Shown: positions 43,600 to 52,933 of the stretch, one piece after another | Position numbering within the stretch: position 1 is the stretch's first letter | Layout of the letters: the number at the start of each line of letters is the position of its first letter | Assembly (NCBI GenBank): GCA_964404985.1 | Contig: CAYOMD010000002.1 | Span: forward strand, 1-64,000 | Reading direction: 5' to 3' | From: Hankyongella sp964404985 | GTDB lineage: Bacteria > Pseudomonadota > Alphaproteobacteria > Sphingomonadales > Sphingomonadaceae | DNA length: 64,000 nt | Notes under the pieces: model-generated | The model's database searches: none | What the model was told of the DNA's origin: nothing | The model's input: only the letters and a program-made list of their open reading frames with translations | Program-made: the position numbers and the translations under genes

Positions 43600-45321
43600 C
43601 TATTTCTGTTTATCTGATCTGGTGTTGCGGGACTGGGCTGCCAGCCGCCTTGCTGCGGCCTCCGCCATGCGGGATGACCCGGGCACAGAGCCAATGACCT
43701 CGACCGTGTTCTCCATCGGTCGACGTCGTACCAGGACCAGCGCAAACTCCTCCTGATCCGGGATCGAGGCCCCCTCGATAGTGGCGATGGCCGGCAGGCG
43801 GCGCAGGACATCGCGCATCCCCTCGATGCTGTCGGTACGGCGATTGCCCATCGCTTGCGCCCGCGCTGCACGTTCGGCCTGCACCATGCCCTTGAGGCCG
43901 CCCGGGAAGTTTTCGATGAAATCAAGAAAGCTACCGGCGCGAACACCTTCGCGGTGCGCGTAACTGAGCGATGCGGCAAACTCGGTCAGCCGTGTCTTGT
44001 CATAATCTTCCCCAAACACGAGTTTCGTGATCGGGGTGAACGGCGCGCGCTGTTGCTGTTTTAGGCCCGCAGTCTCCAGCAAGCGTTCGTACGCTTGCGG
44101 CGCTGCGGTTGCTGCCAGGCCGAAATCATGCGCCTCGGCTAGGGCCTGATAGAGCGCCGTACGCGAGCGATGATCCGACGAGCGGGAGGCGGCGGCTTTT
44201 AACTGCGCCAGTTCCAGCTTGCCGAACAGTTCCTCGACGGCGCTGTCGTCTCCCTCCGCGTCTTGGGCGCGGCTTTCCGGCACCTGCGACCAGCCCACAA
44301 GATCAAGCGGCGCGTCTTCACCCTCCGCCGCCTGGCTCTCCAGAACCAGCGGTTCGGACAGTTCCAGCAAATCCTCGTCATGCACTGCCGCCGGTTCATC
44401 GATCACGGCGTCGCCTGGCCATTCAAGGGTGAGCGCATCGTCCTGCGGCGCACCGCCTATGACTGGCTCTGGCCCTGAGGCGGTATGCGCCGAGGCTGCG
44501 GACAGCAGATCCTCAATATCGGGAAGCGTTGTCTGATCAGGCGCGTCCGGAGCGACAGTGTCCAGCGTCAAGGCATCCGCAAGGTCCGCGTTGACGGTCT
44601 CAGGTTGCGCGGGCCCATCCGGTTCGGTGACCGGCATGCTGAGGAGCAGGGCGTCGATGTCGTCATCATCCAGCGGCAATTCCTCGACCGGGGTTGCAAG
44701 GTCGAGGATATCCTCCTCCATCGCACCCGTGAGCTCGAGCGCATCGTCCTCAAAGGCAGCGTTGTGAGATGGTGTCGCCGCAAAATGGCCTTGAGCGTCA
44801 ATGGCATCCTCGAGGAGCGCCTCGTCTTTCCAGGAGACAACGCCATACATGAAATTGATCGTCTGGCCGTCATCCGACAGGGGCAGCAGGATACCACGGT
44901 ATTTGGTCATGACGTCGCGGGGCGATTCAAACTCCGCCTCAAACCCGACCGGCGACAGGTTGGCATGAATTTCCATATAATGTGCGGTCAGGCGCGAGAT
45001 CAGCGAGCGTGTCGGGACGTCAACAGGACTGAGCACCCCCTGCTCGATGCCACCCTCCTCCCGTAATGCCCTGCCGACAAAGCGCAGGATCGGAGCTTCA
45101 GGCCCCTGGGTAAAATCCAGCAGAATGGACTGGTCGCTGAACGATGCCACCGCCTGCGGATCAAGATCGGCAACGGATGGAAACAGCCGCCCGCGCAGCA
45201 ACGACTGCCAGTAAAGATACGCCCGCATGGTCAAACGCCGCTCGTCCAGCGCGGACGCCGCGAAATCCGGCGCATCGTGATCCGGGTCGTGTGTGTCGAC
45301 AGGAGACGGCTGTTGCATCAC
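43600..45321 (-). CDS. PAS-domain protein with long acidic linker, unknown function
   Basis: The 573-residue protein has an N-terminal PAS_5-like domain (about 28-165: MRAYLYWQSLLRGRLFPSVADLDPQ, ILRFVGRALREEGG). A long Asp/Glu-rich low-complexity linker (about 170-365) follows, then a helical basic C-terminal domain (about 370-573: ALYQALAEAHDFGLAA, LVFGEDYDKTRL, VQAERAARAQAMGNRR). There is no kinase, GGDEF or HTH domain and no membrane segment. It may be a sensor or scaffold. It lies between the glutamate dehydrogenase and nhaA on the same strand but with gaps over 100 bases. Confidence 0.8.
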   Translation of the reverse strand: MMQQPSPVDTHDPDHDAPDFAASALDERRLTMRAYLYWQSLLRGRLFPSVADLDPQAVASFSDQSILLDFTQGPEAPILRFVGRALREEGGIEQGVLSPVDVPTRSLISRLTAHYMEIHANLSPVGFEAEFESPRDVMTKYRGILLPLSDDGQTINFMYGVVSWKDEALLEDAIDAQGHFAATPSHNAAFEDDALELTGAMEEDILDLATPVEELPLDDDDIDALLLSMPVTEPDGPAQPETVNADLADALTLDTVAPDAPDQTTLPDIEDLLSAASAHTASGPEPVIGGAPQDDALTLEWPGDAVIDEPAAVHDEDLLELSEPLVLESQAAEGEDAPLDLVGWSQVPESRAQDAEGDDSAVEELFGKLELAQLKAAASRSSDHRSRTALYQALAEAHDFGLAATAAPQAYERLLETAGLKQQQRAPFTPITKLVFGEDYDKTRLTEFAASLSYAHREGVRAGSFLDFIENFPGGLKGMVQAERAARAQAMGNRRTDSIEGMRDVLRRLPAIATIEGASIPDQEEFALVLVRRRPMENTVEVIGSVPGSSRMAEAAARRLAAQSRNTRSDKQK

Positions 45322-45439
45322 TGGGTCGCCATCCTTGTTGTCTTGATCCGTTCTGGCGTATCAAAATCGATGCAATACCCGTTAAACGAATGCTTCCGTT
45401 GCGAAAAGCCTATTCTTGCCGGACTGCACGCCGTGACTG

Positions 45440-46630
45440 TCACGGTTCTATGGTTTTTTGAGACTTCAGCACAGACTTGAGGACCAAATAGCCGGCAATC
45501 GCAGATACCAGCGAGCCACCGAGTATCCCAATCCGCACGGCATCAAGATGCTCCTTGTCGGGAAACGCCAGACCGCCGATGAACAAGCTCATGGTGAAGC
45601 CAATGCCGCACAACAGGGCGAGGCCGGCCATTTGCCGCACGTCAACACCCTCCGGCAGCCGGGCCAGCCGCAGCTTGGTCACCAACAGGCATGCCCCCAG
45701 AATACCAATCGGCTTGCCGACGATCAGGCCCAGTGCGACCGCCGCCGGCAAGGGGCCGGCCACATCACCGGACAGCGGGACACCGGCATTGAGGAATGCA
45801 AAAACCGGCACCACCAGGAACGTCACCCACGGATGGATGCCATGTTCAAGCCGCAGGAGCGCACTGTCCCGCCCGCCACGCTGCTGCAGCGGGATCGTCA
45901 GCGCCAGCATCACCCCGGCCAGAGTCGCATGCACGCCGGACTTGTATGTGGCGTACCACAGGGCCACGCCGATCAGCAGATACGGCCAGACCCGCCAGAC
46001 GCCCAATTTATTCAGCATCAGAAGCAAGAGGAACAGGCCGAGTGCTGCCAGCAGGTATGGCAAAGCCAGGGACTGGGTGTAGAACAGGGCAATGATGATG
46101 ATCGCGCCCAGATCGTCGATCACCGCGATGCTGGTCAACAGAACCTTGAGCCCCAGTGGCACACGCTTGCCCAGTGCCATCAGAACGCCGAGCGCAAAGG
46201 CAATATCGGTCGCCGCCGGAATAGCCCAGCCGCGCACCAGGGTAGCATCCCCGCCGATAACAGCGAGGTAAACCAGTGCCGGAACCAGCATGCCGCCGAG
46301 CGCCGCCACAAGCGGCAGCAGCATCTGGCCCTTGCGCGACAGCTCCCCCTGCAATGCCTCCCGCTTCAGTTCGAGGCCGACCAGCAGAAAAAACAACGCC
46401 ATCCCGGCGTCATTGACCCAATGCTCGAGAGACAGCGCCAGGCCGAAAGGTGGGGAACCGATGGCGAGCTTCATATAGCGCGCGGCTTGATACCCGTCGT
46501 TGAGCGGAGAATTGGCGATAATCATGGCAAGGACCGCCGCCGCCAACAGCAGATAGCTGCCGATCCCCTCGATTTCGATGAATCGCCTGAATACGGCTCC
46601 GGCGGATGAAAAGGAGCGCACAGATCTCAT
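45440..46630 (-). CDS. nhaA: Na+/H+ antiporter NhaA
   Basis: The 396-residue inner-membrane antiporter has about 12 membrane segments. The ion-binding residues are D142 (PAATDIAFALG) and D172/D173 (AVIDDLGAI), equal to E. coli D133, D163 and D164. LEHWVNDAGMALFFLLVGLELKRE and GIGFTMSLFI are also typical. It exports sodium and regulates cytoplasmic pH. It ends nine bases after the next minus-strand gene begins upstream, so it may be cotranscribed with the EAL gene. Confidence 0.97.
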   Translation of the reverse strand: MRSVRSFSSAGAVFRRFIEIEGIGSYLLLAAAVLAMIIANSPLNDGYQAARYMKLAIGSPPFGLALSLEHWVNDAGMALFFLLVGLELKREALQGELSRKGQMLLPLVAALGGMLVPALVYLAVIGGDATLVRGWAIPAATDIAFALGVLMALGKRVPLGLKVLLTSIAVIDDLGAIIIIALFYTQSLALPYLLAALGLFLLLLMLNKLGVWRVWPYLLIGVALWYATYKSGVHATLAGVMLALTIPLQQRGGRDSALLRLEHGIHPWVTFLVVPVFAFLNAGVPLSGDVAGPLPAAVALGLIVGKPIGILGACLLVTKLRLARLPEGVDVRQMAGLALLCGIGFTMSLFIGGLAFPDKEHLDAVRIGILGGSLVSAIAGYLVLKSVLKSQKTIEP

Positions 46631-46639
46631 AGCAGCGGT

Positions 46640-48310
46640 CTACAACTGGGCCACGCCGTGCAGCAAGGGCATTCGGTCAACAGACTGCGCAGCATGCTGT
46701 GGTGGTTGCTGATGATACAATCTGGCAAAATCCGCTATCGGCATCGGACGGCCGAAAAAATATCCCTGGGCGTATTGAACACCAAGCATTATCAATAAAT
46801 CACGCTGCTCTGAATTCTCGACACCTTCAGCGATAACACCCGCACCCACGGCAGAGGCAATATCTATAATTTGCGGTATCATGGAAGATCTTACACTCGA
46901 CTCTTCCATTTCAAAAACGAATGATTTATCTATTTTTATAATATCTGGCTGTATTTTTTTGACAATACCAAGATTTGAATAACCTGTCCCAAAGTCATCA
47001 ACCATAATTTCGTATCCAGTTTGCTTAATTTTTTGTATCTCATATATTATTTTTTCGGATATGCTGTGCTCAGTTACTTCTATTCCTATTCTAAAATAAT
47101 TATTACAATTAATCAAGATATCTGAAAAATGCTTAGATAGTATTTCATAGTTTATATCTTCTGGGAACAAATTAATTGCCACGCGAAATGGCTTATTTGG
47201 ATGAATATTTTTATTTAATTCATATAAAGCTTTACTTGATATTATAGAATCAAGCGCCCACGTCATTTTTTGATCAGAAATGTCTTTTAATATTTTGTCA
47301 GGATAAAGTATGGAATTTCCATCTTTTATCCTAACAAGAACCTCACAACCAACGATCTCATTGGTATGCATATCAATAACAGATTGATAGTGACAAATGA
47401 TATTTTCATGACGACAAAGGTGCCGCAGGCGATATTTTGAACGACTAAGAATCTTCAGCCGCGGAAGCATGGCAAACGAAATAAGCAAAGAAAAAAGTAA
47501 TCCAATAGTTAAAAACAGCAGTGTTGTTCTTAAATTTTCTCTTATTGAATCTATGCAATTAACAACAGAGTGAAGCTTATATAGTTCATCACCTGATTTT
47601 GTTACAACATAATCTCTACATTTAAAATATTCTGATATATTTGCGTTTTTTACTTTGCCATTTAAATTCTCTTGTATCAATTCAATGTTTTTATTATTTG
47701 AAATTATAATAAGCGCCTTGCCGGAAGGCCCCCAGGACAAGGCATTAATAAATTTATTCTGACGTATTTTTGATATAAGATCCAAATTAACATTATAATC
47801 AACAAAAGAAACATATGATCCTAATTTTTTTACGCCAGTGCGCATTTTATAATCTGTTATAGGGATTTGCAAATTCCACCAGTACTGATAACCATGCATT
47901 TCCCTATGCGGGTTTGGAAATTTTATTGGAAAATCAATTTTACCAAGCCCAGTTGTGCAAAGCAATCTATTGTTATTATCCATTATACCAATGTCGTTTA
48001 TATATCTCTTCGTGAATTGTAACTTTCTTAAATACAACAACCCTTTTTCATCGCAGCTCGGCATATAATTTGAGTTTAAAAGCCAAAGAGTTTCTGTTTG
48101 TTCTTTAATTATTTGGTCGCCTACAGAAAGTATTTCGACATGCTGTTCACTGACGTGCTCCGCTTGAATAGCATTAACGGCGATGACCGTAGCAATGACC
48201 GCAGCGAAAAAAACAGCGAGACCCGTCGATAATGAGATAATGAGCCAGTGCGTGCCTGCGAACAGCAAACATTGCGAGATAAGGCGGCTGACATATAATC
48301 CAGTTTTCAT
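46640..48310 (-). CDS. CSS-motif/EAL-domain c-di-GMP phosphodiesterase, AT-rich
   Basis: The 556-residue membrane protein has TM1 (about 22-46), a periplasmic CSS-like domain with paired cysteines C86 and C118, TM2 (about 263-283) and a cytoplasmic EAL domain. Catalytic features are present: GCEVLVRI (EVL instead of EAL), NLFPED, IEVTEHS, DDFGTGYSNL, IKIDKSF, AEGVENSEQ and QGYFFGRPM. In this class disulfide state controls c-di-GMP hydrolysis. The central part is very AT-rich and uses AT-ending codons, while the first 180 and last 130 bases match the GC-rich host, suggesting transfer and recombination. Confidence 0.92.
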   Translation of the reverse strand: MKTGLYVSRLISQCLLFAGTHWLIISLSTGLAVFFAAVIATVIAVNAIQAEHVSEQHVEILSVGDQIIKEQTETLWLLNSNYMPSCDEKGLLYLRKLQFTKRYINDIGIMDNNNRLLCTTGLGKIDFPIKFPNPHREMHGYQYWWNLQIPITDYKMRTGVKKLGSYVSFVDYNVNLDLISKIRQNKFINALSWGPSGKALIIISNNKNIELIQENLNGKVKNANISEYFKCRDYVVTKSGDELYKLHSVVNCIDSIRENLRTTLLFLTIGLLFSLLISFAMLPRLKILSRSKYRLRHLCRHENIICHYQSVIDMHTNEIVGCEVLVRIKDGNSILYPDKILKDISDQKMTWALDSIISSKALYELNKNIHPNKPFRVAINLFPEDINYEILSKHFSDILINCNNYFRIGIEVTEHSISEKIIYEIQKIKQTGYEIMVDDFGTGYSNLGIVKKIQPDIIKIDKSFVFEMEESSVRSSMIPQIIDIASAVGAGVIAEGVENSEQRDLLIMLGVQYAQGYFFGRPMPIADFARLYHQQPPQHAAQSVDRMPLLHGVAQL

Positions 48311-48505
48311 ACTGCGGCCTGTGCGCCCGTCCCAGCCATGAAGAAAATCATGCCAGAAAAAATATGTCCCATTCCAGTATATTGCCTACCCATCATGGGA
48401 GTCGTTCCTAAAGATACCGTGGCGGGCAAAATGCCGGACTCACTCTCAACAGCGCGACAACATCCGCTGAGTATCTTGAAATATACTGAACGAGGCTAAA
48501 AAGTC

Positions 48506-49690
48506 TCAGTCAAGGGCATAAACCATGAACTTCAGATAGGCCGTCTGCGGCAGCAGCGGGTGCACCGGATGGTCAGGGCCGGCACCGGCGACATGGATGC
48601 GCCGACCGGCGCGTCCGGCGGCACGCAGGCCCTGTGCGGTCACCTCGGCAAAGGCCTCAGCCTGAATATTGTGGCTGCAGGACGCAAGACACAAAAACCC
48701 GCCGTCGGCTGTCCGCTCAGCAGCAAGCCGCGCCAGCTTCTCGTAGCCCTTGAGTGCGGCTGGCACGTCCTTGCGGGACTTCGCAAAGGCGGGAGGATCG
48801 GCGATCACAACATCGAACCGCCTGGTTTCCTGCTCCAGATAGGCAAAGCCCTCGGACTCGATGACGTCGATGCATTCATCCAGATTGCTCAGGGTTGCCG
48901 CCTGTTGCACCAGGGCCAGCGCGGGGCCGGACCTGTCAACCAGCGTCACCTTGGTGGCTCCGGCTTTGGCCGCAGCAAGGCCGAAACCGCCCGCATAGCA
49001 ATAGACATCCAGGACGGACGCATCGCGGCTGAGGCGTGCAGCGAAGGCACGGTTATCCCGATGGTCAAAGAACCAGCCGGTTTTTTGCCCCCCCACCGGA
49101 TCGATGGCGAACTGGCAGCCATTTTCCGCGATCACCAGCGGTCCGGAGGGCATGGCACCATAGACATCATGGAGCGGCTCCAGCCCCTCACTCGCCCGGG
49201 CCGGGCCATCGCTCGCGACGATGATCGTACGTGGCGCGAGCAGCGTATCCAGCGCGGCCATTATATCCGGGAGTGACTCTGTCATGCCGGCGGTATTCGG
49301 CTGCACCACCAGAACATCGTCGTAGCGATCGACCACCAGCCCGGGCAGCAGATCCCCCTCGGCATGGCAGAGCCGGTAGAAGGGCAGCGCGAACAGTCGC
49401 TCGCGAAGCCTGAGCGCGCGTGTCAGCCGTTCCAGGAAATAGTCGACATCCACCGCGCGGTCGGTGTTCCGGGTGAGCAACCGGGCGGCGATCAGACTAT
49501 GCGGATTGAAATGATAGAGGCCCAGAAGTCGCCCGTTCGCCTCGGCAAGGCGGACGACGCTGCCAGGCTCGACCCGGCGCGCGTGCGCACTCATCTGCAG
49601 CTGGTTGGCATAGACCCAGGGGCGGCCACGGACCGCTGCGGGTTTTTCTGCAGCGTCGAGGGTGAGTTTTGGCATTTGATCATTTTTCAT
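48506..49690 (-). CDS. class I SAM-dependent rRNA methyltransferase, RlmI-like
   Basis: The 394-residue protein has an N-terminal PUA domain (about 1-80, GRPWVYANQLQ, GSVVRLAEANGRLLGLY), an EEHEE-like linker and a C-terminal Rossmann methyltransferase: motif I DVYCYAGGFGLAAAKAG, VTLVDRSGPAL and catalytic IADPPAFAKSRKDV. RlmI modifies C1962 of 23S rRNA; this member is close but the exact site is inferred. Start could be MPKLTL (49675) rather than 49690. It is divergent from the asparagine-synthetase-like gene. Confidence 0.92.
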   Translation of the reverse strand: MKNDQMPKLTLDAAEKPAAVRGRPWVYANQLQMSAHARRVEPGSVVRLAEANGRLLGLYHFNPHSLIAARLLTRNTDRAVDVDYFLERLTRALRLRERLFALPFYRLCHAEGDLLPGLVVDRYDDVLVVQPNTAGMTESLPDIMAALDTLLAPRTIIVASDGPARASEGLEPLHDVYGAMPSGPLVIAENGCQFAIDPVGGQKTGWFFDHRDNRAFAARLSRDASVLDVYCYAGGFGLAAAKAGATKVTLVDRSGPALALVQQAATLSNLDECIDVIESEGFAYLEQETRRFDVVIADPPAFAKSRKDVPAALKGYEKLARLAAERTADGGFLCLASCSHNIQAEAFAEVTAQGLRAAGRAGRRIHVAGAGPDHPVHPLLPQTAYLKFMVYALD

Positions 49691-49776
49691 TGTCTGGCTG
49701 TAGGCCTTTGCTGGAATGGTTTCAATTCCGTAGCGCGAGCGCTAAAGGCGGCATGACGTAAGGTCAGGGAGCAGGC

Positions 49777-51522
49777 ATGGGCGCATGGTTTATCTGTCGT
49801 AGCGGCGATCCGGTTGCGACATCCGCCAAATTGGCCGACGCACGCGCCCAGTTCCGCCGCCATGGCCTGCCGGAGCCGGTCGACTTCACCACGCCGACCC
49901 ATCAGGGCTTTTTCTGCGGCCCTGTCCACGCCGGCCTGCCAACTTATGTGCAGCGCGGCGATGATTTCGTCGCTGTCGCCGGCACGCTGTTCTACAAGGG
50001 TCAGGGCGGTGACGCAGCACTTCTGCAGTTGCTGGACGACTTCAGCTTTCCGTTCGAGCGCTGGAGTGACTGCATCGGCCAGTTTGCGCTGCTGGTCTGT
50101 AAAGGCGGCGTACTTCATGTCGCGACAGATTATTTTGCCGCCTTCCAGGTATTCCATGATGCAGCACGCGATATCGTCTCCACCTCCATGCTTGCAGTCG
50201 TGGCCTGCCTGCCACACGTGCGCTTCTCGCCGCAGGGTGTTTACGAGTTCGTCTTCAGCGCCTTCCCGATGGGGGACGAGACCGTCTTTCAGGAATTGAA
50301 GCGACTGGGACCGCACGAACAGCTGCGACTGGACAGCAGGGTGGATTTTGCGGCGACCGCCAAGCGCTTGCCGGATGACTATGATGATCGCCCGGCGGAG
50401 CAGCTGGTACGGGAGCATGCCGATCGGGTGCTGGCGATCTCAGGCGTTGCCGTCAAACTCTTCGGCGACAATATCCAGTGCCCGCTGTCTGCCGGCTATG
50501 ACTCCCGCATGGCGCTTGCGGCGCTGCGGGCACATGGCGCGCGACCCTATGTTTATGTTTATGGGTCTCCGGGCGACGCGGATGTCGAACTCGCCCGCGC
50601 TATCGGCAAAGGCGAAGGTTTCGAGGTCAATCTGTTCCAGAAGAGTAGCTGGCAGATGGTGACGCCTGCCGAGTTCCCGGCCATCGTCGCGCAGAACTTC
50701 GAGGAAACGGACGGTCTGGTGACAGACGGCGGCCTGTTCGATAATGGCGGCAACCGCCGCGCCCGTCTGGACCGGCAGGCAGGCGGCGCCATGGCAGTCT
50801 CCGGCGGGTGCGGCGAGGTATTCCGGAACTTCTTCTATCTGCCGGATGGCCGATATACGACGCGGGATATTCTTTATGCCTTTTTCTCGCAGTTCGATGC
50901 CGCCGACTGCACCAGCGAGTTCGATGCGCATCGCTATTACACGGTGCTTGCGGCCAAGCTGAAGGCTGCGATCATGACCACCAGTGACACGCTCACCCGC
51001 CAGCAGGTGGAGACGATCTACCCCGCCTTCCGCTGCCGGCCGTTCTTCGGGCGGGAGATCAGTCTCGTTGGTCGTCACGGTGCCTACTTCATGCCGTTTC
51101 TCGAGACCAACCTTGTCCGCGAGGCTGTGCGCATCCCATTGGAATACAAGACATTTGGGCAATTGCAGGCCAGTCTTATCACGGCTATCGACCCGAAGAT
51201 CGCGCATTACATGTCCAGCTACGGGCATAGTTTCGATCAGTCGCCGGGGATGGAACACCGCCTGTCCGAACTGAGCGGGATGGTGCGCCCGCCATGGATG
51301 CGCCGCCTGAGCCACCCGCTCAAGAACCGCCTGAACCTGACCACGGACGACCATGGCGGCCTGCTTTCGCCGGAGTTTCTGGGCCGGGTGATCGATCTGA
51401 GCTACCCCGCCATGCGCCGCTATTTCCAGATGGACCGGCTGCGCGACCCCGGCATGCGGCGGCGCATTGCCAATCTTGAGTATCTGGCAACCTGGCTCGG
51501 CAGCCGCCTCATCCAGGATTGA
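49777..51522 (+). CDS. asparagine synthetase-like protein without N-terminal catalytic Cys
   Basis: The 581-residue protein has a glutaminase-like N-terminal domain (about 1-170) and an ATP-pyrophosphatase/asparagine synthase domain. The PP-loop is LSAGYDSRMAL (237-247), a form of SGGxDS. The start is MGAWFIC, so residue 2 is Gly, not the Cys needed for glutamine hydrolysis. Ammonia would have to come from elsewhere, or the domain performs another amide-forming reaction, as in lasso-peptide cyclases and other natural-product enzymes. No precursor peptide or tailoring genes are next to it. Function unknown. Confidence 0.85.
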   Translation: MGAWFICRSGDPVATSAKLADARAQFRRHGLPEPVDFTTPTHQGFFCGPVHAGLPTYVQRGDDFVAVAGTLFYKGQGGDAALLQLLDDFSFPFERWSDCIGQFALLVCKGGVLHVATDYFAAFQVFHDAARDIVSTSMLAVVACLPHVRFSPQGVYEFVFSAFPMGDETVFQELKRLGPHEQLRLDSRVDFAATAKRLPDDYDDRPAEQLVREHADRVLAISGVAVKLFGDNIQCPLSAGYDSRMALAALRAHGARPYVYVYGSPGDADVELARAIGKGEGFEVNLFQKSSWQMVTPAEFPAIVAQNFEETDGLVTDGGLFDNGGNRRARLDRQAGGAMAVSGGCGEVFRNFFYLPDGRYTTRDILYAFFSQFDAADCTSEFDAHRYYTVLAAKLKAAIMTTSDTLTRQQVETIYPAFRCRPFFGREISLVGRHGAYFMPFLETNLVREAVRIPLEYKTFGQLQASLITAIDPKIAHYMSSYGHSFDQSPGMEHRLSELSGMVRPPWMRRLSHPLKNRLNLTTDDHGGLLSPEFLGRVIDLSYPAMRRYFQMDRLRDPGMRRRIANLEYLATWLGSRLIQD

Positions 51523-51587
51523 ACGCCCCCCTTTTCCTGCGACCCTTCGTGCATTACATGCCTATTACACTCATGGATGAGGGCATG

Positions 51588-52184
51588 ATGACAAAAATCG
51601 CTCTACTCAAGGCGCTCGCCGTCGGCAGCCTGTTCGTCAGCCTGTCGGGCTGCGGCATCAACGACGTACCGACCAAGGGGGAGGCTGCGCGCAAGGCCTT
51701 TGCCGACCTCCAGGCGCAGTACCAGCGCCGCGCGGACCTCATTCCCAACCTTGTCGAGACCGTGAAGGGCTATGCCGCGCAGGAGAAGGACGTGCTCGTC
51801 GGCGTGACCGAGGCGCGCGCCAAGGCAAGCCAGGTCACAGTCGCGCCCGGCGACCTCTCGGACCCGGCCAAGCTGCAACAGTTCCAGGAAGCGCAAAGCG
51901 GCCTCGGCAGCGCTTTGTCCCGCCTGCTGGTGACGGTCGAGCGCTACCCCGACCTGAAGTCCAACCAGAATTTTCTGGCGCTCCAGGATCAGCTCGAAGG
52001 CACGGAAAACCGCATCACCATCGCGCGCGAGAACTACAACGAGATGGTCCAGACCTATAATCTGGAGTTCAGCACAATCCCGGACAAGTGGGTGTCTGGC
52101 ACCTTCCACGGCGAGACCAAACCGATGGCGATGTTCCAGGCGAGCAGCGCCGCACAGGACGCGCCGAAAGTCAGCTTCAATTGA
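51588..52184 (+). CDS. lemA: LemA family lipoprotein
   Basis: The 198-residue protein starts MTKIALLKALAVGSLFVSLSGC, a lipoprotein signal with the lipobox LSGC. The body is the LemA helical bundle: YQRRADLIPNLVETVKGYAAQEKDVL, EARAKASQV, LSRLLVTVERYPDLKSNQNFLALQDQLEGTENRI and ARENYNEMV. ATG 51588 was chosen because GAGG lies just upstream and the signal is intact; earlier starts at 51519 would place the signal 23 residues inside. It overlaps the first TPM-domain gene (TTGA). Confidence 0.95.
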   Translation: MTKIALLKALAVGSLFVSLSGCGINDVPTKGEAARKAFADLQAQYQRRADLIPNLVETVKGYAAQEKDVLVGVTEARAKASQVTVAPGDLSDPAKLQQFQEAQSGLGSALSRLLVTVERYPDLKSNQNFLALQDQLEGTENRITIARENYNEMVQTYNLEFSTIPDKWVSGTFHGETKPMAMFQASSAAQDAPKVSFN

Positions 52185-52933
52185 TCCGACTGCTGAACGC
52201 TGTCCTTCTGGCGCTGCTGCTGGCCGCGGCACCGGCAGCGGCCTTCACGCCCCCCTCACTCACCGGGCGCGTGGTCGATGCGGCTGACCTGCTGACCCCG
52301 GAGGAGGAAGGACATCTCACCGGCTTGCTGGCAACGTTGGAAGCAAAATCCAGTGACCAGCTGGTGGTCGTGACGCTGCCGGGCCTCGAGGGTCAGGACA
52401 TCGCCGCCGTCGGCTATCAGTTGGGCAAGAGCTGGCAAATCGGCCAGAAGCAGGTGGATAACGGTGCGCTGCTGATCGTAGCCCCCGCTGAGCGCAAGGT
52501 GCGGATCGAGGTCGGGCGCGGGCTGGAGGGTCAACTGACAGACCTGATCAGCGGCTTTATCATCCGCGAGTCGATCCTGCCGCGTTTTCGCGAAGGCGAC
52601 TTTGCCGGCGGAATCGAACGTGGGGTCGAGGATATCTCCAGTGTACTGCTTGGTGATGTTGCCGAATGGCAAAAGCGCGCATCCAAACGCCCGGAGCGAA
52701 GCGATGGCTCTAGCGCAGCGGGCACAGCGTTATTCATACTGTTCCTCATCGTGTTCTTCGTCCTGCGCGCCCGCAACGGCGGCCGGGGGGCGCTGCCGTT
52801 GATCTGGTATGTCGGCACGCGCGGCTGGCAGGACGGCAGTGGCAGGGGCGGTTTTGGCGGCGGTTTCGGCGGTGGCGGCTTTGGTGGTGGTGGCGGGCGC
52901 TTCGGCGGTGGAGGTTCCAGTGGCGGCTGGTGA
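52181..52933 (+). CDS. TPM-domain exported membrane protein, Gly-rich tail (YgcG-like)
   Basis: This 250-residue protein starts at TTG 52181 inside the lemA stop. Signal peptide MIRLLNAVLLALLLAAAPAAAF, TPM domain (about 28-150, GRVVDAADLLTPEEEGHL, QLVVVTLPGLEGQDI, NGALLIVAPAERKVRIEVG), one C-terminal membrane segment and a Gly-Phe-rich tail. LemA-TPM pairs are common; they may support envelope stress or respiratory complex assembly, without firm proof. The 3' end overlaps the second TPM gene by 14 bases. Confidence 0.92.
   Translation: MIRLLNAVLLALLLAAAPAAAFTPPSLTGRVVDAADLLTPEEEGHLTGLLATLEAKSSDQLVVVTLPGLEGQDIAAVGYQLGKSWQIGQKQVDNGALLIVAPAERKVRIEVGRGLEGQLTDLISGFIIRESILPRFREGDFAGGIERGVEDISSVLLGDVAEWQKRASKRPERSDGSSAAGTALFILFLIVFFVLRARNGGRGALPLIWYVGTRGWQDGSGRGGFGGGFGGGGFGGGGGRFGGGGSSGGW

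Noticed and set aside
48338..48499. 53-codon ORF (MKKIMPEKICPIPVYC...) between the EAL and RlmI-like genes, considered as a lasso or other precursor peptide for the nearby asparagine-synthetase-like gene
   Set aside because: It has no ribosome binding site, lacks the leader and core pattern of lasso precursors, and lies beyond the divergent methyltransferase gene.
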